From a candidate division Kazan bacterium (GTDB taxonomy: Bacteria > Patescibacteriota > Kazan-3B-28): 56,795 bases of DNA. Made by a program: the position numbers and the translations under genes. The notes beneath the pieces were generated by a model that saw nothing but the letters and a program-made list of their open reading frames with translations, was not told the DNA's origin and ran no database searches. Shown here piece after piece: positions 25,587 to 35,109 of this stretch. The stretch spans positions 1 to 56,795 of the forward strand of contig QMNG01000004.1 of assembly GCA_003647645.1 (NCBI GenBank), given 5' to 3'. Numbering within the stretch: position 1 is the stretch's first letter; each line of letters starts with the position of its first letter.

Positions 25587-26771
25587 TTAGCCCAGTTGGA
25601 TAAAGTGACGTTTGCCGACTTGGATAATGGTGCCGGGTTCGTTTTCAACTATCAGATTGGGGTCTGATACGATGTGATGGTTAATTCGAACTCCTCGCTG
25701 TTCAATTAGTCGTCTGGCTTCTGACTTTGAGCTGGCCAGATTGTATTTGGCCATAATATCCACCAGTCGAGTAGCTTTTTTAATTTTTATCTCGGATATA
25801 TCGTCAGGTGTTCTACCCTTTTTAAAAATTCCCACAAAGTTATCTTCTGCTTTTTTAGCTGCCGCTTCCCCATGATAGATTTTGACAATTTCATACGCTA
25901 ATCTCGCCTTGGTATCGCGGGGTTCTTTTTTGGCTGCGACTTTGATGGCTGGCAGGTCGCTGGTCGGTACACTAGTGGCCAGTTCGAAGTAGGTATAGAT
26001 TTGGTCGTCTGGCAGCGACATAATTTTGCCATACTGTTCATCAGGACTCTCTGTGATGCCGATGTAATTACCGAGGCTTTGGCTCATTTTTTGTTTGCCA
26101 TCAAGTCCGATCAACAGAGGCACGCTAATGATTGCCTGTGGCTCTTGGCCAAAATCTTTTTGCAGATCTCGGCCACGCATCTCGTTAAAAGTTTGATCTG
26201 TACCAATAATTGTCACATCACTTTCCAGCATAACGGAGTCATAGCCCTGCAGCACCGGATAGAGTGGTTCGTGTAATCCAATCTCTTTGTGTTTTTTGAT
26301 ACGTTGTTGAAACATATCCCGCTCGATTAATTGGGCGTGAGTAAAATGACTCATTAGCCGAATTATGTCCTCGGCTGACATTTTGTCGTACCATTCGGAG
26401 TTGTAGCGAATTTCAGTCTTTTTCGGATCCAAAATGGTTAAAACCTGCTTAATATAATGCTCTGACATTTCCCTGACATCGTGGGCATCGCGAAGTTGGC
26501 GGACATCGTTTTTGTTCGTGGGATCGCCGAATCTTCCGGTAAAGTCGCCAATTAAAAAGATGACGGTATGTCCCAGATCTTGAAACTCTCGCATTTTGTG
26601 ATAGACCACACTATAGCCCAGATGCAAATCGGGTGTGGTGGGATCAACTCCATGTTTAATCCTAAGAGGTTTGCCGGAGGCCAGCTTAGTGCGCAATTCC
26701 TTTTCGCCGACAATGGAATTTACTCGCCGGCTTAAAAGTTCGTCTATCGTTTTTTTGTCTGGTCTGTCCAT
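25587..26771 (-). CDS. tyrS: Tyrosyl-tRNA synthetase
   Basis: A 394-residue class I synthetase. The HIGH motif is HLGY (after GVDPTTPDL, near residue 50), tyrosine-pocket elements follow (YNSEWYDKM, LQGYDSV), and the KMSKS loop reads KMSQS near 230. The C-terminal S4-like RNA-binding domain is present (about 335-394; SKSEARRLIEQRGVRIN). The second lysine of KMSKS is replaced by Gln (codon CAA) and the last His of HIGH by Tyr; such changes are tolerated in some TyrRS. It charges tRNA-Tyr; the tRNA-Tyr gene at 34836 is in this window. Confidence 0.95.
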   Translation of the reverse strand: MDRPDKKTIDELLSRRVNSIVGEKELRTKLASGKPLRIKHGVDPTTPDLHLGYSVVYHKMREFQDLGHTVIFLIGDFTGRFGDPTNKNDVRQLRDAHDVREMSEHYIKQVLTILDPKKTEIRYNSEWYDKMSAEDIIRLMSHFTHAQLIERDMFQQRIKKHKEIGLHEPLYPVLQGYDSVMLESDVTIIGTDQTFNEMRGRDLQKDFGQEPQAIISVPLLIGLDGKQKMSQSLGNYIGITESPDEQYGKIMSLPDDQIYTYFELATSVPTSDLPAIKVAAKKEPRDTKARLAYEIVKIYHGEAAAKKAEDNFVGIFKKGRTPDDISEIKIKKATRLVDIMAKYNLASSKSEARRLIEQRGVRINHHIVSDPNLIVENEPGTIIQVGKRHFIQLG

Positions 26772-26787
26772 CGAATGTTAAACATTA

Positions 26788-26862
26788 AGTATCTAGTATT
26801 TAGTATACTGTGTGTGGGTTGTCTTATACTAGATACTGTACACCAGATACTATATACTAGTT
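26788..26862. promoter_or_regulatory. Repeated TAGTATC-type motifs between tyrS and the PBP gene
   Basis: AGTATCTAGTAT (26788-26799) and ATACTAGATACT (26826-26837) are a perfect 12-bp inverted repeat; a third related motif (AGATACTATATACTAG) starts at 26845. They fill the 94-bp gap between two divergent genes and could be a shared operator or simply AT-rich promoter sequence. Confidence 0.45.
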
Positions 26863-26865
26863 CCT

Positions 26866-29403
26866 ATGTCAGAATTAATGCCCTTTGGGGGGAACAGATA
26901 CAATCGGGTTAGACAGAAGATAAGGAGCAGACGGTTTGTCAGAAAAACCAAGAAGCATTTTTTTGGCCTTTTGGGCAAATTTGGCATATACAACATACCT
27001 CGATTGACACTGTTCATTGCCGTGATGGGGTTGTTTGTAGTGAGTTTTTTCATGGCGGTGTTTTCCATTGGCCTGCCCAACCCGTCTCGTTTAATTGTTT
27101 ATGAAGCAACTGAATCAAGCAAAGTTTTTGACAGAAATGGAGAAATGCTTTATGACATCTTTAATCAAAAGCGTCGCTCCAACATTGAGTTTGAAGATAT
27201 TCCGGAGGTGGTGAAACAAGCCACTATAGCGATTGAAGATAAAAATTTTTATCATCACAGGGGTTTTGATATTACTGGCTTTCTAAGGGGATTGATCTTG
27301 CAACCCTTGAGAGGTCGGGGAGTCCAAGGGGGCAGCACCATTACTCAGCAATTTGTAAAAAACGCTCTACTGGGACCAGAGCGGGTTATTTCTAGAAAAA
27401 TTCGGGAGTTGATTTTAGCTTTTGAATTGGAGCAGATCTATTCCAAGGATAAGATTTTATCTCTGTATTTAAATGAAGTGCCGTACGGCAGCGGTGGATA
27501 TGGCGTGGAAGCAGCTTCGCAAATATATTTTGGTAAGGATGTGACGGATATTACACTACCGGAAGCGGCTGTGTTGGCAGCTCTGCCTCAGGCGCCCAGC
27601 CGGTATTCACCCTATGGTCAGAATCCAGATTTGTTGATGGCCAGAAAAGATTTGGTATTAGAGCAGATGTACAAACAGGGATATATCACTTTCGAAGAGA
27701 CCGAAGCAGCAAAAGAGGCAGAGATAGAATTTCAGCCACGGAGCGAATCAATTCGGGCGCCTCATTTTGTTATGTATGTTCGGGAGCAATTGGCAGCCAA
27801 ATATGGAGAAAAAATGGTAGAGGAAGGGGGATTGAGAATTATCACCACTTTGGATTGGAATAAGCAAAAGGCCGCCGAAGCTGCTATTGCGTCCAGAGCG
27901 GAATACAATAAAGAGCATTACAATGCCGGTAACGCCGCTTTGGTTTCGATTGATCCTAACACCGGTGAAATTTTGGCAATGGTCGGCAGCAAGGATTATT
28001 TTGATATGGAAGAAGATGGGCAAGTGAATGTGACCATCCGGGAGCGCCAGCCGGGCTCGTCCATAAAGCCAATCGTTTATGCTACGGCTTTCAAAAAAGG
28101 GTACAATCCAGCCACGATGCTGATGGATGTTAAAACCAACTTTGGGCAGGGCTGGACACCGCGCAACTACGACGGCGTTTACCGCGGGCCGATATCAATT
28201 CGTGATGCGCTGCAGGGTTCTATAAACGTGGCGGCGGTGAAGGCATTAGCCTACGCCGGAGTTAAAGAAACCACTAATACTGCCCACGATATGGGCATCA
28301 CTACTCTTAATGATCCGGAGCGATATGGTTTGTCCCTCACTTTGGGCGGCGGCGAAGTAACTTTGTTAGATCTCACTTCTGCTTATGGCGTATTCGCAGC
28401 TGCGGGTATGCGGACGCCAACAGTGGCAGTTTTAAAGGTAGAAGACAAAAACGGCCGGGTGCTGGAAGAGTATGATCCCGTTAGGCCACGCCGGGTTCTG
28501 GATGCACAAATAGCTTATTTGATAAATGATATTTTAAGCGATAATGAGGCCCGTTCTAAGTTTTTTGCCGGTGGCAGTTTAACTTTGCCAGATAGAATTG
28601 TGGCTGCCAAAACTGGTACGACTAATGAATATCGCGACGGCTGGACAGTTGGCTACACTCCGGATTTGGTGACAGGCGTGTGGGTAGGCAACAACGATAA
28701 TGAATCAATGAAAAACGGTGCCGGCCTGAACGTGGCAGCCCCAATTTGGAAGGCATATATGCGTTCAGCTTTAGCGGGCACTTCCAATAAAGCATTCACC
28801 CGTCCTCCGGGTATTCGGGAAATAGAAGTTGATGCGGTATCCGGTAAACTGCCAACCGATGCTTCGCCCAGCACTAAGACAGAAATATTCACGAGTTTTG
28901 CTGTGCCGACTGAATACGATGATGTTCATACTAAAGTTCGGGTGGTGATATCAGCTCCGGACAAATTGGCTCCGGAAGATTTTCCCATCGATTTGACAGA
29001 GGAGCGAATCTTCTCGGAATTTCATTCTGAACGGCCCAATAATGCCAACTGGGAAAATCCAGTCATCGCCTGGGCCAAAGAGAATGGCTACAATAACATT
29101 CCAACAGAATATTACAATGGTAGCCCCGACGATATTGATAGAATCATCATTATGCATATGCCCGGGCAAAGTTCTTTTCCCATCACTCTGATTGCCCACC
29201 TCTCAAGTGAAGGGCTGGAAAAGACATTTGAAAAAGTTGAATTTTATCTTGATGATGTTATGGTTGGTTCACTGGATAGCGGCGGTCCGCAGTTTGTCCT
29301 TGATGTTAATGAGGGCGAGGCGGGTGAGCATACTGCTTATGCCAAATTAGTCACTGATGAGGGTACTTTCAATAGTATGACAGTTCAATTTACAATTGAT
29401 TAG
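26866..29403 (+). CDS. mrcA: Class A penicillin-binding protein (PBP1a type)
   Basis: An 845-residue bifunctional peptidoglycan synthase. A basic tail precedes one membrane helix (about 48-68). The GT51 glycosyltransferase (about 90-270) contains EDKNFYHHRGFD, RGVQGGSTITQQ and the SRKIRELILAF helix. The transpeptidase (about 350-640) has SSIK (Ser at about 398), SIN (about 451) and KTGTTN (about 582). A C-terminal extension of ~190 residues ends in an Ig-like beta segment. It polymerises lipid II and crosslinks the wall outside the membrane. Confidence 0.96.
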   Translation: MSELMPFGGNRYNRVRQKIRSRRFVRKTKKHFFGLLGKFGIYNIPRLTLFIAVMGLFVVSFFMAVFSIGLPNPSRLIVYEATESSKVFDRNGEMLYDIFNQKRRSNIEFEDIPEVVKQATIAIEDKNFYHHRGFDITGFLRGLILQPLRGRGVQGGSTITQQFVKNALLGPERVISRKIRELILAFELEQIYSKDKILSLYLNEVPYGSGGYGVEAASQIYFGKDVTDITLPEAAVLAALPQAPSRYSPYGQNPDLLMARKDLVLEQMYKQGYITFEETEAAKEAEIEFQPRSESIRAPHFVMYVREQLAAKYGEKMVEEGGLRIITTLDWNKQKAAEAAIASRAEYNKEHYNAGNAALVSIDPNTGEILAMVGSKDYFDMEEDGQVNVTIRERQPGSSIKPIVYATAFKKGYNPATMLMDVKTNFGQGWTPRNYDGVYRGPISIRDALQGSINVAAVKALAYAGVKETTNTAHDMGITTLNDPERYGLSLTLGGGEVTLLDLTSAYGVFAAAGMRTPTVAVLKVEDKNGRVLEEYDPVRPRRVLDAQIAYLINDILSDNEARSKFFAGGSLTLPDRIVAAKTGTTNEYRDGWTVGYTPDLVTGVWVGNNDNESMKNGAGLNVAAPIWKAYMRSALAGTSNKAFTRPPGIREIEVDAVSGKLPTDASPSTKTEIFTSFAVPTEYDDVHTKVRVVISAPDKLAPEDFPIDLTEERIFSEFHSERPNNANWENPVIAWAKENGYNNIPTEYYNGSPDDIDRIIIMHMPGQSSFPITLIAHLSSEGLEKTFEKVEFYLDDVMVGSLDSGGPQFVLDVNEGEAGEHTAYAKLVTDEGTFNSMTVQFTID

Positions 29404-29600
29404 TGTGGAAAGTAAAAGAAGAATCACGAATCATGAATCAGGGAAAAGACAAAAATATATTTCCTGAGCGTAGTCGCCTCCGGTCCAGAGGGCCTCTGGC
29501 TCAGAAGGAAGGACTACCCTAATGTAACTCTTCGATTTCACTCAGAGAATAAAACTATAAAAAACCATAATTCATTACTCTTAATTCGTAATTCAAACAC
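29404..29600. repeat. Intergenic gap with short dispersed repeats
   Basis: No gene is seen. The gap holds a palindrome-rich repeat around 29461-29510 (CCTGAGCGTAGTCG, then CCAGAGGGCCTCTGG, then CTCAGAAGG), related to the TGAGCATAGTCGAAGGGT repeat at 40421, and an ATTCGTAATTC-type string at 29583-29594 just before tig, similar to ones at 13485 and 49203. Confidence 0.45.
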
Positions 29601-30884
29601 ATGCAAGTAGAAAAAATATCCACTAAAAATAATTCTGTCAGTTTAAAAATCTCACTCAACAAAAAGGAATGGGACAAAACTTTAGATAGGGCAGCCGCGG
29701 ATGTTGCCGCGGTTGAAAAGATTCCGGGGTTCCGCCCAGGCAAGGCTCCGCGCAAGGTAGTTATAAATAAAGTTGGCGAAGCTAGAGTTCTGTCAACAGC
29801 TATCGAGCAGGCAGTCCAGGAGTTCTATCCGGTGGCAGTTAAACAAGAAGGACTACGGCCGGTGGCACTGCCCAAAATATCTATCGATAGAGCCACCCCC
29901 GAAAACGAGCTGGTTTTTACAGCGGATGTAACAGTTTTGCCCAAGGTAACTTTGGGTGATTACAAGAAGATCAAAATAAAGAAGGTTGTTGAACCAGTCA
30001 CTGAGAGCCAAGTAGAAGATGTACTAAAAAATATCCAAAAGCGCCAGGCTGAATTTGTGGAAGTCGAACGACCGGCCAAGATGGGCGACTGGGTAGAGGT
30101 AGATTTTGTCGGCTACATCGACAATAAGCCGTTTGAGGGAGGCCAAAGCAAAAATCATCCAATGATATTGGGTGACAAATTGTTTATTCCCGGTTTTGAA
30201 GAGGGAATTGTAGGCATGAGAGCAAAGGATAGAAAGACCATAGAAGTTGAATTTCCCAAAGATTATGGCAAGACCGAATTGGCTGGCAAGAAAGCTAAGT
30301 TTGATATTACCCTTCACAAAGTAAAATCTGTAAACTATCCGGAGATTAATGATAAATTTGTGCAAAAGGTCAGTAAATTTAAGACCTTGGACGAATTCAA
30401 GGCGGATATAAAAAAGTTTTTGGAAGAAGAGGCCGAGAAAAGAGCTGAAACCAAATCCCGTGAAGATGCAATTATGGAGTTGGCTAAATTAGTGAAAGTG
30501 GATTTGCCAGATGAAATGGTCGATTCAGAGTTAGAAGCCATGCTCAAGGACCTGCGTATGCGGGTTGCCCAGCAGAAAATGGAGTTTGCAGATTATTTAA
30601 AGAAGGCTGGTGTTAATGAAGAGGGCCTAAAAAGCCAGTGGCGGGATCAAGCCAAGCAAAGAGTTTTAGCCGGCTTGGCTCTGGATGAACTGCGCAAAGC
30701 TGAACAGATAGAGGTTTCCGACAAAGAAATTGAGGAAGAAATTAAAAAGCTGGAAGCGATGTATCCGCAGGATATAGAAAAAATTAGAGAAGAGTACAAA
30801 AAGCCAATCGCCAGAGACAGGTTAAAAAATATGTTGGCAAGCCGCAAAGCGGTGGATAGACTGGCGGAGTTGGCTACTCCGTAG
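29601..30884 (+). CDS. tig: Trigger factor (ribosome-bound chaperone and prolyl isomerase)
   Basis: A 427-residue trigger factor. The ribosome-binding domain (1-115) carries the signature VEKIPGFRPGKAPRKVV near residues 37-53. The FKBP-like domain is at about 150-235 (GDWVEVDFVGYIDNKPFEGG, then IPGFEEGIVGM). The helical C-terminal cradle follows. It binds at the peptide exit near L23 and shields nascent chains. clpP lies 1.6 kb downstream with purA between; in many bacteria tig and clpP are adjacent. Confidence 0.97.
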   Translation: MQVEKISTKNNSVSLKISLNKKEWDKTLDRAAADVAAVEKIPGFRPGKAPRKVVINKVGEARVLSTAIEQAVQEFYPVAVKQEGLRPVALPKISIDRATPENELVFTADVTVLPKVTLGDYKKIKIKKVVEPVTESQVEDVLKNIQKRQAEFVEVERPAKMGDWVEVDFVGYIDNKPFEGGQSKNHPMILGDKLFIPGFEEGIVGMRAKDRKTIEVEFPKDYGKTELAGKKAKFDITLHKVKSVNYPEINDKFVQKVSKFKTLDEFKADIKKFLEEEAEKRAETKSREDAIMELAKLVKVDLPDEMVDSELEAMLKDLRMRVAQQKMEFADYLKKAGVNEEGLKSQWRDQAKQRVLAGLALDELRKAEQIEVSDKEIEEEIKKLEAMYPQDIEKIREEYKKPIARDRLKNMLASRKAVDRLAELATP

Positions 30885-30914
30885 CCCATCCTGCCGAACA
30901 TAAGTAATAGGTAC

Positions 30915-30942
30915 CAAAAAACTCACGGCCGTGAGTTTTTTG
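30915..30942. terminator. Terminator after tig
   Basis: A perfect 28-base palindrome, CAAAAAACTCACGG and its complement, with A and T runs built into the stem. Confidence 0.85.
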
Positions 30943-30977
30943 ATAATGGTAGTGTATACTGTTGCAGGGGAAGTTTT

Positions 30978-31005
30978 TTGCCTAGTTTCAAATCTGCGAT
31001 AAAAT
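30978..31005 (+). promoter_or_regulatory. Promoter of purA
   Basis: TTGCCT at 30978 and TAAAAT at 31000, spacer 16. The ATG is at 31065. Confidence 0.5.
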
Positions 31006-31064
31006 GGTAAACTTATTTGGTGTCGGTGTTCGGCGTTATATTTTTATTTTTTTAATGGTGGATT

Positions 31065-32426
31065 ATGAGTAATGTTACCGTTGTGGGTTTGCAATGGGGA
31101 GATGAGGGAAAGGGCAAAATCGTTGATTTGCTTTCGGAGCAAGCCGACATAGTCGTGCGTTTTCAGGGAGGGAATAATGCCGGGCACACATTAGTTGTCA
31201 ACGATATTACTTACAAACTTAGCCTTTTGCCCTCAGGAATCGTGAGAAAGGGGAAATTATCCGTCATTGGAAATGGCGTGGTTATTGACCCCTGGTCTCT
31301 GGTGGACGAAATAGAACGAATCGGTAAACTGGGTGTAAGCATCACTCCCCAGAATTTGATAATTGCAGATAATGCCTGTTTGATTCTTCCCCTGCACCGG
31401 GATTTAGATGCCCTGCGGGAAGAGAATGCAGGCCCCAAGGCGCGGATTGGCACACTTAAGCGGGGAATCGGACCAGCCTATGAGGACAAAGTCGGACGTC
31501 GGGCTATCCGAGCTTGTGATTTAGGGGAGAAGACAACGCTGCAGAACAAAGTGGAGCGGCTTTTAATTCATCATAATAGTCTGCGAAAGGGGCTGGGCGC
31601 AAAAGAAATCGACACTCAAGAACTTTTGGAATCTCTTTATAAAATTGCCTCCAAGATTCTGCCTTATGTTAAGCCGGCTTGGAAGTATCTTTATAATGCC
31701 AAAGGGCAAAATAAAAAAATTCTGTTTGAGGGAGCCCAAGGCGCTATGTTGGATATTGAACATGGCACGTATCCCTATGTAACCTCGTCCAATACTTATG
31801 CCGGCCAGGCGGCAGTCGGTTCCGGTATAGGTGTTGGCAGCATTGGATATATTTTGGGTTTGACTAAGGCCTACACAACCCGAGTTGGGGGCGGCCCGTT
31901 CCCAACCGAGCAAAGCAACAGCGTTGGCAAGTTATTGCAGGAAAAGGGCAACGAATTTGGGACTGTTTCCGGACGTTCACGCCGCTGCGGGTGGTTAGAC
32001 GCCTGCATGCTTCGGCAGACTGTAATTAAGGAAGGTGTTCAAGGGATTGCCCTGACTAAAATTGATGTGCTGGATTCGCTTAAAGAAATTAAAATCTGCG
32101 TTGGCTATAAGTTGGACGGAAAAAAGATTGATTACTATCCTTCGTCTCAGATAGCCCAGGCCAAAGTTGAACCCATCTATGAAACAATGGCGGGGTGGCA
32201 AACTAAAACCCAAGGCCTGCGCGACTTTGATGCTTTACCCAAGGCAGCCATTCGATACATCAAAAGGATTGAAGAGCTTCTTGGGGTACCTGTTGTAATT
32301 ATCTCCACAAGCCCTGAGAGGGAGGATACGATCGTAATTAAAAATCCCTATGCCACTGACAACACTGAAAATTTGTCTGCCCATTCGGCTTTATTAGGCC
32401 GTACTCTGGCTGACGCGAGCCGATGA
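31065..32426 (+). CDS. purA: Adenylosuccinate synthetase
   Basis: A 453-residue enzyme that joins IMP and aspartate using GTP in AMP synthesis. The N-terminal [14 protein letters not shown] loop holds the catalytic Asp and the GTP site, with GGNNAGHT (His acting as acid) close by. Later blocks [31 protein letters not shown] (split here as family motif) and the aspartate-binding [11 protein letters not shown] are intact. It ends with TGA, showing TGA is a stop in this genome. No other purine synthesis gene is in the window. Confidence 0.97.
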   Translation: MSNVTVVGLQWGDEGKGKIVDLLSEQADIVVRFQGGNNAGHTLVVNDITYKLSLLPSGIVRKGKLSVIGNGVVIDPWSLVDEIERIGKLGVSITPQNLIIADNACLILPLHRDLDALREENAGPKARIGTLKRGIGPAYEDKVGRRAIRACDLGEKTTLQNKVERLLIHHNSLRKGLGAKEIDTQELLESLYKIASKILPYVKPAWKYLYNAKGQNKKILFEGAQGAMLDIEHGTYPYVTSSNTYAGQAAVGSGIGVGSIGYILGLTKAYTTRVGGGPFPTEQSNSVGKLLQEKGNEFGTVSGRSRRCGWLDACMLRQTVIKEGVQGIALTKIDVLDSLKEIKICVGYKLDGKKIDYYPSSQIAQAKVEPIYETMAGWQTKTQGLRDFDALPKAAIRYIKRIEELLGVPVVIISTSPEREDTIVIKNPYATDNTENLSAHSALLGRTLADASR

Positions 32427-32433
32427 AATAGGG

Positions 32434-32439
32434 TATAAT
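32434..32439 (+). promoter_or_regulatory. -10 box before clpP
   Basis: TATAAT lies about 30 bases before the clpP ATG and just after the purA stop. No ribosome site is evident in the short leader. Confidence 0.5.
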
Positions 32440-32469
32440 TAGCAGGTATAGCAGATAAAAATAGAGATT

Positions 32470-33060
32470 ATGAATGTTGTTCCAATGGTTATAGAAAAAT
32501 CTCCGGCAGGAGAGCGGGCATATGATATTTATTCGCGCCTGTTGAAAGACAGAATTATTTTCATCGGCAGTCTGATTGATGATCAGGTGGCTAATATGGT
32601 GATTGCCCAGTTGTTGTTCTTGGAAAACGAAGATCCCAAGAAGGACATATTCATCTATATCAATACTCCCGGTGGCTCGGTTACGGCCGGCATGGCCATT
32701 TATGACACAATGCAGTATGTGAAACCGGACGTAGCGACGATGTGCGTAGGTATGGCCGCTTCAATGGGCTCGATACTGCTGGCCGGCGGGGCGAAAGGCA
32801 AGCGCTATGCTCTGCCAAACTCTCGTGTAATGATCCATCAGGTACTGGGCGGAGCCCAGGGGCAAGCGAGTGATATTGAGATTCACGCCAAAGAAATCTT
32901 GAGCTGGAAGAAACAGTTGAATGAGATATTGGCGTATCACACCGGCCAAAAAATAGGCAAAATCGAAAAGGATGCCGATCGCGACTTTTTCCTGAAAGCC
33001 CAAGAAGCCAAGGCCTATGGCATTGTTGACGAGGTGATGGAAACTAAAATCCCGGTCTAA
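32470..33060 (+). CDS. clpP: ATP-dependent Clp protease proteolytic subunit
   Basis: A 196-residue ClpP. The catalytic triad is visible: Ser in GMAASMGS (about 98), His in VMIHQVLGG (about 123) and Asp in the DADRDFF region (about 169). The N-terminal [19 protein letters not shown] and the oxyanion-loop [11 protein letters not shown] are typical. It forms tetradecameric barrels fed by ClpX or ClpC, neither of which is in the window. Confidence 0.98.
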   Translation: MNVVPMVIEKSPAGERAYDIYSRLLKDRIIFIGSLIDDQVANMVIAQLLFLENEDPKKDIFIYINTPGGSVTAGMAIYDTMQYVKPDVATMCVGMAASMGSILLAGGAKGKRYALPNSRVMIHQVLGGAQGQASDIEIHAKEILSWKKQLNEILAYHTGQKIGKIEKDADRDFFLKAQEAKAYGIVDEVMETKIPV

Positions 33061-33078
33061 TAATTATAGGTATTAAGG

Positions 33079-33978
33079 GTGAATAAAACGGATTTTTTCC
33101 CCGGCTTGGTCGGCCAGGCAAGGGCAAAAGAGATTTTAAATCGGGGGATTGAGTCAGGCAAACTGGCCCAGACCTTGATTTTTGTCGGAAGACGGGGCGT
33201 TGGTAAAAAGATGGCCGCCTTATTATTGGCAAATGCACTACATTCGAGAGGCAACGCTTCTGCTATCGGCAATGCTAATCAAGCGGGCAAAGCTGATACT
33301 TTTGTTTTTTCCGAGATTTTGGCTGAAATGCGTGAGCAAAAAAAAGAAAATCCGTTTATGGAAGCTGCTCGGTCCATTATTAAGTTTTTAGAAATGTCAC
33401 CTCTGTCTTCTGAAATGAAAGTGGCCATTATCGATAATGCGGATATGCTCACAGCTGGATCGCAAAACTCTCTTTTAAAAACTCTGGAAGAACCTCGTCT
33501 GAATGCAGTTTTAATTTTAGTTACGGAGGATGAAGATAGGCTGCTGCCGACGATTGTGTCCCGTTCTCGGATTATTAATTTTGCACCCCTTACTAATGAT
33601 GAAATAAAAAAGGTTGTCCCCGACGTTAGTCCGGAGATTTTAGAACTGGCAGACGGCAGTATCGGATTTGCCAAGCAGATGGCAGAATCTATAGATGCGC
33701 GGCTTGAATTAAACCAAATACGGGATTTTTGGCTTAGTATAAAAGATGCAGATATAGAAACAAAAATCTCTTGGGCAAATGACAAGAGGGACAGGCAGGA
33801 CGCGATAAAGTTTTTGGAAATAGGCCTGGTTGCGATTCGAAATCAATGGCTTGCAAACCCCACGATCATTGGAGCCAGAGTTATCTGGTTAATTCAAAGA
33901 ACTATTTATCAGATAAGAGAGAATGTTAATGCCCGGGCGGCGCTCGAGGCGATGTTGCTAGCGCCGGTTTTCAATTGA
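33079..33978 (+). CDS. holB: DNA polymerase III delta-prime-like clamp-loader subunit
   Basis: A 299-residue AAA+ protein. It starts LVGQARAKEILNRGIESGKLA, has a P-loop GRRGVGKK near 35-42, IDNADMLTAGSQNSLLKTLEEP near 122-141, and the arginine-finger region IVSRSRIINF near 158. The usual zinc module of DnaX is missing, which fits delta-prime rather than tau/gamma. It helps load the sliding clamp. The start is GTG at 33079, 18 bases after clpP, so the genes are probably co-transcribed. Confidence 0.85.
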   Translation: MNKTDFFPGLVGQARAKEILNRGIESGKLAQTLIFVGRRGVGKKMAALLLANALHSRGNASAIGNANQAGKADTFVFSEILAEMREQKKENPFMEAARSIIKFLEMSPLSSEMKVAIIDNADMLTAGSQNSLLKTLEEPRLNAVLILVTEDEDRLLPTIVSRSRIINFAPLTNDEIKKVVPDVSPEILELADGSIGFAKQMAESIDARLELNQIRDFWLSIKDADIETKISWANDKRDRQDAIKFLEIGLVAIRNQWLANPTIIGARVIWLIQRTIYQIRENVNARAALEAMLLAPVFN

Positions 33979-34034
33979 GATAAAGGAAATTGGTTGCTAT
34001 ACTTGGCAGGTAAAAATAGCCTTAAGTTTAGCTT

Positions 34035-34604
34035 ATGTTAGAAATTATTATTTTTGTCGCTACAGTAATTGTGCTGATTATGATTTTGCGTAAATTGCCG
34101 GTAGATGCAGACGTGGCATTGAAGCAGGCCTCAGGCAGGGGCAGCCAGGAAAAAAATCAGCTAGCCGAAGCTGATGAGTTATTTGAACAGGGTGAATTGA
34201 AAAAGGCTGAGAAGATGTATCTAAAGTTGCTGGACAAAGATTCAAAAGATGCTACTTTGTATAACAAGCTAGGGCTTATCTATTTGGCGGATAAAAATTT
34301 TAAGGATGCTAAATCGTCTCTAAAGCAAGCGCTAAAATTGGAACCAGAGAATGATACCTTCTATAATAACCTTGGACTTCTGTACTATGAAATGGGCAAA
34401 TATGATGATGCGATTGAGGCCTATGAGGCATCGATTAACATAAATGACAAAATTGCCTCTCGTCTAATAAATTTAGGTTTGGCCTACTTTATGAACAAAA
34501 AGTACAGAAAAGCTGCCGATGCCTATGAAAAAGCCGTGATTTTAGACCCCCGAAATGAAAGCTATGTAGAACTTTTAAAAAAAGCAGAAGAAAAGATCAA
34601 ATAA
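34035..34604 (+). CDS. Membrane-anchored TPR protein
   Basis: A 189-residue protein with an N-terminal membrane helix (about 2-18) followed by a helical linker and at least three TPR units at about 72-105, 106-139 and 140-173 (for example LYNKLGLIYLADKNFKDA and FYNNLGLLYYEMGKYDDA). TPR arrays hold partner proteins; the partner is not indicated. It stands before the tRNA cluster. Confidence 0.85.
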   Translation: MLEIIIFVATVIVLIMILRKLPVDADVALKQASGRGSQEKNQLAEADELFEQGELKKAEKMYLKLLDKDSKDATLYNKLGLIYLADKNFKDAKSSLKQALKLEPENDTFYNNLGLLYYEMGKYDDAIEAYEASININDKIASRLINLGLAYFMNKKYRKAADAYEKAVILDPRNESYVELLKKAEEKIK

Positions 34605-34622
34605 CGCCGATTGTGTACATTT

Positions 34623-34698
34623 GCCGAGATAGCTCAGTCGGCAGAGCGCACCCATGGTAAGGGTGAGGTCACGGGTTCGATTCCCGTTCTCGGCTCCA
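34623..34698 (+). tRNA. tRNA-Thr (anticodon GGT)
   Basis: Acceptor GCCGAGA/TCTCGGC, D stem GCTC/GAGC, anticodon stem CACCC/GGGTG with loop ATGGTAA (GGT), T stem ACGGG/CCCGT and an encoded CCA; 76 nt. Confidence 0.96.
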
Positions 34699-34804
34699 GA
34701 ATTCACTCAATCGAACTATAGAGTCGAGTGAGTTCTGCCCTCCGAAGCGTTATCTGTATCACAAGAGGCGAATGTCCTATTTGTGACGGGATGAAGAGAT
34801 GAAG
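34699..34804 (+). repeat. Structured tail behind tRNA-Thr(GGT), repeat unit 1
   Basis: Starting straight after the CCA, this ~105-nt unit is about 75 percent identical to 35110-35213 behind the other tRNA-Thr. It opens with a stem AGAATTCACTC / GAGTGAGTTCT and continues with CTGCCCTCCGAAG, ATCACAAGAGGC and a TTTGTGA segment able to pair with ATCACAA. In the opening stem an A-T pair here matches a G-C pair in unit 2. Confidence 0.65.
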
Positions 34805-34835
34805 AAAAAAGACGGGTTAACTCTTTTGATAATTT

Positions 34836-34922
34836 GCTGGGGTATGCAAGCGGTCAAAGCAACCGGTCTGTAAAACCGTCGGCTTTATGCCTTCGCAGGT
34901 TCGAATCCTGCCCCCAGCACCA
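34836..34922 (+). tRNA. tRNA-Tyr (anticodon GTA)
   Basis: An 87-nt class II tRNA: acceptor GCTGGGG/CCCCAGC, anticodon arm with loop CTGTAAA (GTA), long variable arm, T stem GCAGG/CCTGC and an encoded CCA. The synthetase gene is at 25587. Confidence 0.96.
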
Positions 34923-35034
34923 CGCAAAACTCACTTCGTCCGTCGCGTGATGCAGCCATAATGTAAAATAGTTCTTTGCGTGAGCTGGGCGCTGCCATAT
35001 TTGGACAGACAACTCAAGAATTGTTTAACAACAC

Positions 35035-35109
35035 GCCGAAGTAGCTCAATGGTAGAGCAACCGCTTTGTAAGCGGTAGGTTGGGGGTTCGAATCCTCTCT
35101 TCGGCTCCA
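35035..35109 (+). tRNA. tRNA-Thr (anticodon TGT)
   Basis: Acceptor GCCGAAG/CTTCGGC, D stem GCTC/GAGC, anticodon stem ACCGC/GCGGT with loop TTTGTAA (TGT), T stem GGGGG/CCTCT with wobble pairs, and an encoded CCA; 75 nt. Confidence 0.95.
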
